The notes under the pieces are model-generated. The model had not been told where the DNA came from. It ran no database searches and saw only the letters and a program-made list of their open reading frames with translations. Of a stretch of 5,206 nt of DNA, positions 1 to 5,206 are shown piece by piece (within the stretch, counting starts at the first letter, position 1; every line of letters starts with the position of its first letter). Source of the DNA: Nitrospirales bacterium (GTDB lineage Bacteria; Nitrospirota; Nitrospiria; Nitrospirales; UBA2166); assembly GCA_029261375.1 (NCBI GenBank), contig JAJDBL010000125.1, positions 1-5,206 of the forward strand, given 5' to 3'. The translations under genes and the position numbers were made by a program.

Positions 1-170
1 GTGACATGGTCACCACTCATGTGGGGTTGGGAATTACGAATCAGGAATTCGACTACGTCGCCGATGATCTAGTCAAAACGTTAGATAAGTACGAAGTCGG
101 TGAGCAGGAGAAGAATGAACTGCTTGGTCTCCTGGGGCCGATGCGCGAAGATATTGTTGAAGGCAGTTAG
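1..170 (+). CDS. Group 1 truncated haemoglobin, C-terminal fragment
   Basis: Only the last 55 codons are present (frame beginning at base 3, TAG at 168-170); the N-terminal part with the distal heme pocket lies outside the window. The visible start reads DMVTTHVGLGIT, which matches the F-helix region of group 1 truncated haemoglobins (compare M-x-x-x-H followed by G-x-x-I-T in mycobacterial trHbN). The His encoded at 18-20 would be the proximal heme-iron ligand. It is followed by the expected G and H helices (EFDYVADDLVKTLDKY, then NELLGLLGPMREDIV). Members of this family bind O2, NO or CO in the cytoplasm and several detoxify NO; the role here is inferred. The gene is convergent with the response regulator and probably ends at the hairpin at 185-224. 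Family assignment is fairly secure from the motif; the subgroup is less certain because the distal residues are not visible. Confidence 0.85.
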   Translation, partial: DMVTTHVGLGITNQEFDYVADDLVKTLDKYEVGEQEKNELLGLLGPMREDIVEGS

Positions 171-184
171 ACTATTTCTTGCCA

Positions 185-224
185 AGAGTCCCGTGGGATA
201 CAACCTGGTACCCCACGGGACTCT
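185..224. terminator. Putative bidirectional terminator hairpin
   Basis: A perfect 13-bp inverted repeat (AGAGTCCCGTGGG at 185-197, its complement at 212-224) encloses a 14-nt loop. It sits between the stop codons of the convergent haemoglobin and response regulator genes, the expected place for a terminator serving both. Neither side has a proper run of T: the plus-strand side continues CATACCTCACTTCTTG and the minus-strand side TGGCAAGAAATAG. It may therefore act as a weak intrinsic terminator or mainly as a 3'-end stabilising stem. Confidence 0.6.
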
Positions 225-245
225 CATACCTCACTTCTTGTTCGG

Positions 246-668
246 TTAGATGTGCGCGAAAACTTCTCGCTCGCTGACCGCCTTGTTGACCGCTGCGACC
301 AGGGCGTCGCGCTCCACAGGTTTGACCAAGTAATCAGATACGCCGAGCTTCAGTAACGTGATGGCCAGATCCATGTCTGGATACCCGGTCAACACGATGA
401 TAGGAATGGATGGAAACTGAGCATTGAAATGCTGAATGACCTCAATCCCAGAGGATCCCGGCATTCGAATATCGCAAAGAATAAGATCAATGGTCAGGGC
501 ATGGTCCCCGTGCTTCATGATATCGATCGCTTGATCACCATTCTCCGCTTCAACGACCTCGTATCCTTCTCGTTCAAGGCGATGATGAAGCACCGTGCGG
601 ACGCGGGCATCGTCATCGATAATTAGAACCTGTCCTTTTGATTCATGCAGTTGCAGAGCGAATGCCAT
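246..668 (-). CDS. Single-domain response regulator (CheY-like receiver)
   Basis: The 140-residue protein is a receiver domain and little else. After about 12 leading residues it shows QVLIIDDD with the acidic pair D18/D19, then LILCDIRMPG with the phospho-acceptor D66, the switch Thr T94 in VLTG, and Y113 plus the conserved Lys K116 in DYLVKP. All residues needed for phosphorylation and Mg2+ binding are present, so it should be phosphorylated by a histidine kinase. No DNA-binding or enzymatic output domain follows; the protein ends about 20 residues after the last receiver motif. It must therefore act through protein contacts or as a phosphorelay intermediate. The start is supported by AAGGAGGT at 673-680 (minus strand), 4 nt from the ATG at 668. 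No kinase gene is visible nearby, so the partner is unknown. A palindromic repeat begins 4 bp upstream of the ribosome binding site. Confidence 0.93.
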   Translation of the reverse strand: MAFALQLHESKGQVLIIDDDARVRTVLHHRLEREGYEVVEAENGDQAIDIMKHGDHALTIDLILCDIRMPGSSGIEVIQHFNAQFPSIPIIVLTGYPDMDLAITLLKLGVSDYLVKPVERDALVAAVNKAVSEREVFAHI

Positions 669-683
669 AATGACCTCCTTTCG

Positions 684-794
684 GCAGCATGCTGAAAAAG
701 TCCGTCAGCTTCGTTCTCGCTTCACCGCTCGGCTCAACGTACGGAAGTACGATTCGCCTCACGCCTCGCTGAGCGGCCTTTTTCAACATCCTGC
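684..794. repeat. 111-bp imperfect palindromic repeat (REP/MITE-like)
   Basis: The outer arms GCAGCATGCTGAAAAAG (684-700) and the reverse complement of 778-794 (GCAGGATGTTGAAAAAG) match at 15 of 17 positions. Pairing continues inward through TCCGTCAGC versus GCCGCTCAGC. At the centre CGTAC-GGAA-GTACG (738-751) makes a perfect 5-bp hairpin, so the whole element can fold into one long stem. It has no coding capacity and no clear flanking duplication. It fills almost all of the gap between the 69-residue ORF (stop at 801) and the Shine-Dalgarno of the response regulator. I recall closely similar GCAGGATGCTGAAAAAGTCC elements dispersed in Nitrospira genomes, but could not search for copies here. 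Confidence 0.75.
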
Positions 795-800
795 AGCTGA

Positions 801-1010
801 TCACCATTCGTTGACCGCAAAAAATGTTGCCGCGTGCGGCCCCTTCATTGCCTTGGCGATGGCTTGACGTTTTGGACAGAAGTTCTTCACGAGTTCATCA
901 AAAATGGCATTCCAATGATCGTCACGTTGCCGAGTGGAGTGTGCCGTATCGGTATGCGTGGCGGGGTGAGTGTTTTGGTTTCCGAATAAGCTGAATATTG
1001 ATCTCATCAT
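801..1010 (-). CDS. Small hypothetical protein (69 residues)
   Basis: I do not recognise this protein. It begins MMRSIFSLFGNQNT, passes through a polar His/Thr/Asp-rich stretch, and ends in a likely helical segment (HWNAIFDELVKNFCPKRQ, then AIAKAMKGPHAATFFAVNEW). There is no signal peptide or membrane segment. The main support for a real gene is the start signal: GGAGG on the minus strand at 1018-1022 lies 7 nt before the ATG at 1010. An in-frame ATG at 1055 would add 15 residues, but its only purine-rich stretch (AAGGA) abuts the codon without a spacer, so I prefer 1010. The next base pairs downstream are the palindromic repeat and then the response regulator on the same strand, so the two could share a transcript. 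Without homologues a chance ORF cannot be excluded. Confidence 0.5.
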   Translation of the reverse strand: MMRSIFSLFGNQNTHPATHTDTAHSTRQRDDHWNAIFDELVKNFCPKRQAIAKAMKGPHAATFFAVNEW

Positions 1011-1016
1011 CTCCCG

Positions 1017-1023
1017 TCCTCCT
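1017..1023 (-). promoter_or_regulatory. Shine-Dalgarno of the 69-residue ORF
   Basis: The minus strand reads AGGAGGA here, a near-consensus ribosome binding site. Its GGAGG core (1018-1022) is 7 nt from the tandem ATGATG (1005-1010). It decides the start in favour of 1010 (or 1007) over the in-frame ATG at 1055. Confidence 0.55.
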
Positions 1024-1187
1024 ACTGGCTCCACTACGTTAAGGGACTCATTCATTCCTTGCTCTCGTACTATGTAGGAGGCAGATTCTGGGAAAAGGGT
1101 TCCTCGATGCCAAGGTCTTTTTGAAGTGCCTTAGGCAGGGGAGAGACAGGGGGAGATGAAATGCGGCGCGGGAAGAGGCGATACTGG

Positions 1188-1199
1188 CTAGTGCACTAG
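1188..1199. repeat. 12-bp perfect palindrome at the metallopeptidase stop codon
   Basis: CTAGTGCACTAG is its own reverse complement and contains the TAG stop codon of the metallopeptidase (1196-1198, minus strand). It is too short with no loop to be a typical terminator, and no T run follows on either strand. It could be a protein-binding dyad or chance. Confidence 0.3.
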
Positions 1200-1684
1200 T
1201 CGAGCGAGGTGCAAAGAGCGTTGGTAAGCCATCGAATGTACGTTCGGTGTGTTTTGCGCTTCTCAATGGCTTGGATACACAAACTCCGAACACGATCGCG
1301 ATGTAGCTTCCAGTCCAGGAGGACACGACGTCCCACATCGAGATATCCTGGCGGTTCGTCGAGAAAGAGTTCAGAACGCGCGATGGTCCAAATATCACAT
1401 GCGATCTCACCGTTGGGAATCGCATGCTCGCCTAACGCCTCTTTCATGCCTTGAAGCAAGTGCGTCAGCTCGTGTCCGATCACGTAGTAACTAAGTTTTC
1501 GCGGGTTCAAGCGGATAAGTTGCCGTTGAACGTCCGCCTCTCCGTATCGTTTGGTGTAACCGACCGAGACTGCCTCAGCTTGAAGTTCAGGGAACTGTTT
1601 AATACTGGCCTCAAGCATGCTCTCAAGCCGTTTCGTCTTCTTAGCTTGCATCGTTCGGGTATAGATGAACGTTGGACGACTCAT
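1196..1684 (-). CDS. Small cytoplasmic HExxH (gluzincin-like) metallopeptidase
   Basis: The 162-residue protein carries a zinc-protease signature HELTH at H71-E72-H75. It is followed 18 residues later by GEIACD, where E93 fits the third zinc ligand and D97 completes the E-x-x-x-D pattern seen in gluzincins such as M48-type and ImmA/IrrE-type peptidases. A SprT-like assignment is the main alternative. There is no signal peptide or membrane helix, so it should be cytoplasmic. The N-terminal 60 residues look helical and basic (AKKTKRLESML), and the C-terminus is rich in Arg, Lys and His. The start at 1684 (MSRPTF) is chosen because a strong GGAGG lies just upstream. The longer reading to 1807 would translate a non-coding hairpin repeat (giving TPTQPSPVKGGG) and overlap the start of gltX. 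The substrate is unknown. It diverges from gltX across a 110-bp gap. Confidence 0.8.
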   Translation of the reverse strand: MSRPTFIYTRTMQAKKTKRLESMLEASIKQFPELQAEAVSVGYTKRYGEADVQRQLIRLNPRKLSYYVIGHELTHLLQGMKEALGEHAIPNGEIACDIWTIARSELFLDEPPGYLDVGRRVLLDWKLHRDRVRSLCIQAIEKRKTHRTYIRWLTNALCTSLD

Positions 1685-1692
1685 TTCATAGA

Positions 1693-1699
1693 CTCCTCC
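1693..1699 (-). promoter_or_regulatory. Shine-Dalgarno of the metallopeptidase, inside a hairpin arm
   Basis: The minus strand reads GGAGGAG, 8 nt before the ATG at 1684. Its GGAGG portion (1695-1699) is also part of the 8-bp stem at 1695-1702/1709-1716, so the folded mRNA would pair the ribosome binding site. Confidence 0.6.
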
Positions 1700-1732
1700 C
1701 CCTTTTACGGGGGAGGGCTGGGTGGGGGTGAA
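1695..1732. repeat. G/C-rich hairpin repeat (CCCTCCCCC/GGGGGAGGG type)
   Basis: CCTCCCCC (1695-1702) and GGGGGAGG (1709-1716) form a perfect 8-bp stem around a TTTTAC loop, followed on the plus strand by GCTGGGTGGGGGTGAA. Read on the minus strand it is TTCACCCCCACCCAGCCCTC and then the hairpin. This is a widespread style of dispersed intergenic repeat in bacteria, usually betrayed by spurious peptides such as TPTQPSPVKGGG when translated. It occupies a third of the divergent gap between the metallopeptidase and gltX. Confidence 0.7.
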
Positions 1733-1776
1733 CACTGTTCCGCTTTCCGCTGCTCCCAATTTTGTAAAGAGGCATT

Positions 1777-1794
1777 TATGATATTGTACCGCGC
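1777..1794 (+). promoter_or_regulatory. Possible -10 box and very short leader of gltX
   Basis: TATGAT at 1777-1782 resembles a sigma-70 -10 hexamer (TATAAT, five of six). It would place transcription start near 1789, only about six bases before the gltX ATG at 1795. No good -35 is found at 16-18 bp spacing; TTGTAA at 1762-1767 is only 9 bp upstream. The match may be chance. Confidence 0.25.
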
Positions 1795-3222
1795 ATGAAT
1801 GCCCCACGTGTTCGCTTTGCGCCCAGTCCCACAGGCTATCTCCACATTGGTGGTGTGCGTACCGCTCTGTTCAATTGGCTTCTCGCTCGTCGGTTTGGGG
1901 GAACATTTATTCTTAGGATTGAGGATACCGATCAATCCCGCTCAACTGATGAATCGATTCAAGCCATTCTCCGTGGGCTCGAATGGCTAGGGATGAATGT
2001 TGATGAAGGACCGTATAGGCAGACGGAGCGGTTGGGTATCTATCGAGAGCAGGTAGACAAGTTACTTGCTGATGGCAAAGCATATCGCTGCTTTTGTACC
2101 CCAGAAGACCTCGATGAAAAACGAAAAATAGCGATCGCCAACAAGGAAACTCCAAAGTACGACGGACGATGTCGGGATTCCACCGAGTCACACGACGGGC
2201 AACCCTTCAGCATTCGCTTTCGCTCCCCAACGGAGGGCGACACGGTCGTCAAGGATCTTATCAAAGGTGAGGTGACCTTCAACAATTCTGTGCTCGATGA
2301 TTTGGTCATCGTCCGTCAGGACGGTCTGCCTACCTATAACTTTTCAGTAGTTGTTGATGACGCGCTCATGGGGATGACGCACGTGTTACGTGGCGACGAT
2401 CATCTCAATAATACCCCACGACAAATCCACATCTTTCACGCGCTTGGATTCCCCCTTCCTGAATTTGGGCATTTGCCCATGATTCTAGGAGAGGATAAAT
2501 CGCGTCTCTCAAAACGACACGGTGCTACCTCGATTACTGAATATGAGGATATGGGCTTTCTTCCAGAGGCCATGATCAACTATCTCATCCGTCTAGGGTG
2601 GTCACACGGCGATCAGGAGATCTTTTCGATTCAAGAACTCACCGAGGTCTTCTCGCTAGATCACGCCATGAAAGCAGCCGCGGCGTTCGATCCCGACAAA
2701 TTATCGTGGGTGAATAGCCAGCACATTCAATCCCAAGAACCTGATCATATCGCGACATTGCTACGTCCGTTTCTCGGCCGTGAAGGTATGACGACTGAGG
2801 AAACTACACGTGATGATGAGTGGATGCGAAAACTCGTGGTTGCACTCCAACCGAGGTCACGAACCCTCGTAGAGATGGCGCAGTCCTCCGCTGTCTATAT
2901 TCGAACCGACATCGAAATCGATGAGCAAGCCAAAACCAAGTTCCTCAAGCCAGCGATCAAACCAGCTTTGGAAAGCCTAGCCGCAACGCTGCAGACGGTC
3001 TCGCCATTCATCCACGACACATTAGAGCCAGCCTTTCAAAGCGTGCTAGAAAAGCACGAACTAAAAATGGGAAAACTAGCGCAACCTGTCCGAGTAGCGC
3101 TAACAGGTGGAACAGCAAGTCCAGGAATCTACGACGTGATGGAACTCCTAAGGCAAGAAAAAACCTGTGAGCGTCTTACCAAAGCGGTGGCTCTCATTCC
3201 TAATACTCAAGAATCCGCATAA
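1795..3222 (+). CDS. gltX: Glutamyl-tRNA synthetase
   Basis: This class I aminoacyl-tRNA synthetase charges tRNA-Glu (and possibly tRNA-Gln in organisms using the GatCAB route) with glutamate in the cytoplasm. The 475 residues match the usual length. The N-terminal FAPSPTGYLHIGG holds the HIGH-type motif as HIGG (17-20). The KMSKS-type loop is SRLSKRHGA, with L238-S239-K240-R241. Between them lie RIEDTD (41-46) and the glutamate/tRNA acceptor region (VLRGDDHLNNTPRQ, 197-210). The C-terminal anticodon-binding part ends with LTGGTASPGIYDVMELL. A zinc-site pattern C99-x-C101-x24-C126-x-D128 has the E. coli spacing, but Asp replaces the usual final His. The ATG at 1795 gives the standard N-terminus, yet no Shine-Dalgarno lies at normal distance; the nearest purine stretch, AAAGAGG, ends 22 nt upstream. 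The gene is divergent from the metallopeptidase and convergent with the M28 peptidase. Confidence 0.98.
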   Translation: MNAPRVRFAPSPTGYLHIGGVRTALFNWLLARRFGGTFILRIEDTDQSRSTDESIQAILRGLEWLGMNVDEGPYRQTERLGIYREQVDKLLADGKAYRCFCTPEDLDEKRKIAIANKETPKYDGRCRDSTESHDGQPFSIRFRSPTEGDTVVKDLIKGEVTFNNSVLDDLVIVRQDGLPTYNFSVVVDDALMGMTHVLRGDDHLNNTPRQIHIFHALGFPLPEFGHLPMILGEDKSRLSKRHGATSITEYEDMGFLPEAMINYLIRLGWSHGDQEIFSIQELTEVFSLDHAMKAAAAFDPDKLSWVNSQHIQSQEPDHIATLLRPFLGREGMTTEETTRDDEWMRKLVVALQPRSRTLVEMAQSSAVYIRTDIEIDEQAKTKFLKPAIKPALESLAATLQTVSPFIHDTLEPAFQSVLEKHELKMGKLAQPVRVALTGGTASPGIYDVMELLRQEKTCERLTKAVALIPNTQESA

Positions 3223-3239
3223 CAGTTATCCGCAACGTG

Positions 3240-3313
3240 CGTCATACCCGCGAAAGCGGGTATCCGGGTGCTCTTGGAGTCGTGTCTGGATTCCTGCCTA
3301 CGCAGGAACGACG
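3240..3313. repeat. 74-bp double-hairpin palindromic repeat
   Basis: Hairpin one is ATACCCGC-GAAA-GCGGGTAT (3244-3263, perfect 8-bp stem with a GNRA tetraloop). Hairpin two is TTCCTGC-CTAC-GCAGGAA (3291-3308, perfect 7-bp stem). The ends CGTC (3240-3243) and GACG (3310-3313) pair with each other, and ATCC (3262-3265) can pair with GGAT (3288-3291). The form CGTCATxCCCGCGAAAGCGGG...CTGGATTCC...GCAGGAA..GACG is a familiar dispersed intergenic element found in many bacteria. It starts 17 bp after the gltX stop codon and may terminate or protect the 3' end of that transcript, although no T run follows. Confidence 0.8.
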
Positions 3314-3342
3314 TTCTTAGCCGCCGTGCTAACTGGTGGGTA

Positions 3343-3367
3343 GTTGGTTCGGTTATTCACAACCAAC
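3343..3367. terminator. Weak hairpin over the M28 peptidase stop codon
   Basis: GTTGGTT (3343-3349) and AACCAAC (3361-3367) form a perfect 7-bp stem with an 11-nt loop containing the stop codon of the minus-strand peptidase (3357-3359). There is no T run on the minus strand after it, so a terminator role is only a suggestion. Confidence 0.3.
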
Positions 3368-4637
3368 CACATAGCTTCCATGTGGGCCTAGCTGCCGCAC
3401 ACTGCAGGCGCAATGAAATGGTTTGTAGGCTGCGGTACTCAAACCATGAGAGCGGATCAGGCCGCCTGCTAAATTCCTCAACTGTAGCTTGAGCATCCTG
3501 CAAAGTCTCTAAAGTTCCACTTCTGATATCTTCCGGCGGATGTCGCAAAACTCCATCTAAAAGCTTTGTCACACCCGCGATATCCGTAACCTGGTCTCTG
3601 GCGTCATGATCGTAATCGTCGATCATTCGTAACTCGTTTGCTGCGCCAAGAGTCAGATCCAACAAGTACTTCGCATTACGTTCGAGTTTGTCGTAATGCA
3701 ATGAGTCTGGGGTATCTTCCGGAGTGTGGTAGTACTTGGTTCTTCCGGTTGAAAGAAAGACAAAGGGAATATCGGCTTGCCGAAACGAGTCGTAATCGCT
3801 CACCGGCCGTTCACACCATGGACAGAAGGGGACCGCCTCAACCATCGGGAGTCCAAACGGAAGCAGGTTCAATCCTGTAATAGGGGTTCGGCTACGAACG
3901 AGTCGAGACAGATGCTGACTCTTTTCAGATCCCAGCACGAATAATGTGCCTGGAAAACCAGGAATAACCTCACCGGCCATCAGATCCATTCCGATCATGA
4001 GTGCGATGCTGGTACGTGCTTCCTCAGAGAGTTGACTGACGAAATACATTGAGCCCATCTCGTCAGTCCCACCTTCTGGCTTTTCTTCGGCATCAAAGGA
4101 CACGAACAAAATACTACGTTGCACAGCCTCAGGATGCTGAGAAAGAATGCGTGCGGTTTCCAGCATCAAGGCGACGGCTGAGATATTGTCATCCGCACCT
4201 GGATAGATCTCGTCATCGCGAATGCCGAGATGATCGTGATGTGATGTCACAAGCACGAGTTCCGCGCGGCGTTGGGGATTCGATCCAGGGAGAAACGCAG
4301 CCACATTTTCACCCTCGCCAGTCTCGATAAACTGTCGATAGTCTCCATCAAACCACGGCTTCAATCCATACGCCCTGAATTCATCTTCGATATAGGCAAT
4401 CGCACGCGTACCTTCTTCAGTTCCAACATCACGACCTTTCATCTCGGGAGATGCAAGCTCATACACGTGCTTACGCATTCGCTCGATATCCATTTGGGAC
4501 TGCAGTTTGGCGATGGAGATTGATGTTTCGTCCGCTTGTGATTGCCGAGGCTCGGCTATGGAGGCCGTGCCAGTGACGTGGATAGAGAGAACTAATGCTG
4601 ATAGCGCGACGAATGCTGACTTGCGGTGGCTGCACAT
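3357..4637 (-). CDS. Exported M28-family zinc peptidase
   Basis: The 426-residue protein begins with a classical signal peptide: MCSHRK, a hydrophobic stretch (AFVALSALVLSIHV), and a likely cleavage after SIA near residue 28, so it should act in the periplasm or outside the cell. The M28 catalytic set appears complete: H133 and D135 in SHHDHLG, bridging D150 in GADDN, general base E184 and zinc ligand E185 in FDAEE, D218 in GMDLM, and H304 in YHTPEDTP. The family removes N-terminal residues from peptides with two zinc ions; the real substrate is unknown. A CPWC pair (272-275) precedes the SDYDSF segment and could form a disulfide. The roughly 90 residues after the catalytic domain are acidic and helical with no recognised domain. 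The ATG at 4637 is the only usable start (an in-frame TGA lies upstream); its ribosome binding site is weak (AGG, 9 nt away). A LolA-like gene lies 100 bp upstream on the same strand. Confidence 0.93.
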   Translation of the reverse strand: MCSHRKSAFVALSALVLSIHVTGTASIAEPRQSQADETSISIAKLQSQMDIERMRKHVYELASPEMKGRDVGTEEGTRAIAYIEDEFRAYGLKPWFDGDYRQFIETGEGENVAAFLPGSNPQRRAELVLVTSHHDHLGIRDDEIYPGADDNISAVALMLETARILSQHPEAVQRSILFVSFDAEEKPEGGTDEMGSMYFVSQLSEEARTSIALMIGMDLMAGEVIPGFPGTLFVLGSEKSQHLSRLVRSRTPITGLNLLPFGLPMVEAVPFCPWCERPVSDYDSFRQADIPFVFLSTGRTKYYHTPEDTPDSLHYDKLERNAKYLLDLTLGAANELRMIDDYDHDARDQVTDIAGVTKLLDGVLRHPPEDIRSGTLETLQDAQATVEEFSRRPDPLSWFEYRSLQTISLRLQCAAARPTWKLCGWL

Positions 4638-4737
4638 TACGAAATACCTAATCGCGTTGAATGATCAGGGAGTATCCCATAAACGGCCATGGTAACACGG
4701 AGGATGAGCGGTTTTGGAATGCGAAGATTGGCGCAGC

Positions 4738-5206
4738 TTATTCCTGATCGTGGCCAATTTGAACGGGTACGTGGATGGGTTCAGTCCCGTTCACGTCTAT
4801 CACCTGTGTCCCTTGGGGAGGAACAAACTCGAAGCCCTGTGCGGAAATGGATAAATCTTTTCGCATATTCGAATACGTGTAGACACTCGTCTCATTTCCT
4901 TCCTGATCATACATAACTGTTTTTCGAACGGTTCCGTCATCGACGCTGATATAGGTTCGTGCGTTTTCTCTGGGGTTAGGATCTTCTCGTTTAATATGAT
5001 CCGTCGGTTTAACATCGAAGACGTAGACGTTCTCCATGTCGACTTTGTCTCGTCCAACGTAAGTCAGAGTATCTGGGTCGTAGTAGTCTGCTGATGTTCC
5101 AGTTTTGGTTTGAGCAGCTTCATCGGTTGAGTCGAGGTTATACGTGAAAGCAACCTTTTCGCTTGCTACATAGTGCCACTTCGTTGATCCGTTGGAGACA
5201 ATCGTT
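4738..5206 (-). CDS. LolA-like outer-membrane lipoprotein carrier, C-terminal fragment
   Basis: Only the last 155 codons are present; the gene enters from the right edge and ends with TAA at 4738-4740. The frame stays open to the edge, so the internal ATG at 5037 is not a start: it has no ribosome binding site and homologous-looking sequence continues upstream. The fragment begins with TIVSNGSTKWHYVASEKVAF, followed by alternating beta-type stretches (DMENVYVFDVKP, ARTYISVDDGTVRKTVMYD, NETSVYTYSN). It closes with GFEFVPPQGTQVID, the proline-glycine strand ending typical of LolA/LolB-fold carriers. Such proteins ferry lipoproteins or lipids across the periplasm; whether this is true LolA or one of its sorting-protein paralogues cannot be told without the N-terminus. 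It precedes the M28 peptidase on the same strand by 100 bp, so co-transcription is possible. Confidence 0.8.
   Translation of the reverse strand, partial: TIVSNGSTKWHYVASEKVAFTYNLDSTDEAAQTKTGTSADYYDPDTLTYVGRDKVDMENVYVFDVKPTDHIKREDPNPRENARTYISVDDGTVRKTVMYDQEGNETSVYTYSNMRKDLSISAQGFEFVPPQGTQVIDVNGTEPIHVPVQIGHDQE

Noticed and set aside
1127..1137. TGCC-TTA-GGCA as a terminator for the metallopeptidase
   Set aside because: The stem is only 4 bp with a 3-nt loop and there is no T run on the minus strand.
1024..1195. A gene or RNA in the gap between the metallopeptidase and the 69-residue ORF
   Set aside because: No frame with a plausible start and ribosome binding site and no strong hairpin was found; nothing can be supported there apart from the small palindrome at its right edge.
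1048..1425. 125-codon open frame on the minus strand overlapping the metallopeptidase
   Set aside because: It overlaps the well-supported HExxH gene in another frame, has no ribosome binding site, and its translation is low-complexity Arg/Ser/Leu with no motif.
1685..1807. Extended N-terminus of the metallopeptidase starting at 1807
   Set aside because: The extra 41 residues translate the hairpin repeat, overlap the gltX start codon on the other strand, and the start lacks a Shine-Dalgarno; 1684 has one.
4727..4758. ATTGGC/GCCAAT inverted repeat at the end of the LolA-like gene
   Set aside because: A 6-bp stem with a 20-nt loop and no T run is within chance expectation.
4738..5037. A complete 99-residue gene starting at 5037
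   Set aside because: The frame remains open to the window edge with LolA-like sequence upstream, and there is no ribosome binding site at this ATG, so it is the 3' part of a longer gene.
1..5206. CRISPR array, tRNA, rRNA, insertion sequence or phage-defence genes
   Set aside because: No regularly spaced direct repeats, no cloverleaf or rRNA-like stretch, and no transposase, integrase or defence-type protein motif was seen on either strand.

Overview
The window looks like an ordinary chromosomal stretch of a Gram-negative bacterium with roughly balanced base composition. The periplasmic or outer-membrane-type proteins (a LolA-like carrier and an exported M28 peptidase), a group 1 truncated haemoglobin, and especially the dispersed hairpin repeats between genes suggest a Nitrospira-like (Nitrospirota) genome. 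That assignment rests on remembered repeat style, not on a search, and is tentative.

Layout, left to right. (1) The last 55 codons of a truncated haemoglobin run rightwards off the left edge. (2) A 13-bp perfect hairpin separates it from a convergent single-domain response regulator. (3) On the same (minus) strand, upstream of the regulator, lie a 111-bp palindromic repeat, a 69-residue unknown protein, about 185 bp without a gene, and a 162-residue HExxH metallopeptidase. (4) A 110-bp divergent intergenic region carries a G/C-rich hairpin repeat whose arm doubles as the Shine-Dalgarno of the metallopeptidase. (5) Glutamyl-tRNA synthetase (gltX) is complete on the plus strand. (6) A two-hairpin palindromic repeat follows gltX in the convergent gap. 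(7) A secreted M28 zinc aminopeptidase-type protein lies on the minus strand. (8) The C-terminal 155 residues of a LolA-like lipoprotein carrier run off the right edge on the minus strand.

The genes do not form an obvious pathway. The haemoglobin and the response regulator converge, so any link is positional only. The LolA-like gene and the M28 peptidase share a strand with a 100-bp gap and both probably act in the cell envelope, so co-transcription is possible but unproven. Three intergenic regions each carry a different class of palindromic repeat, which is the most distinctive trait of the window. I found no CRISPR array, tRNA, rRNA, transposase or phage gene, and no clear candidate for a new multi-gene system. 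The most testable oddities are the repeat-derived ribosome binding site, the repeat placed exactly between two co-directional genes, and gltX lacking a recognisable Shine-Dalgarno.
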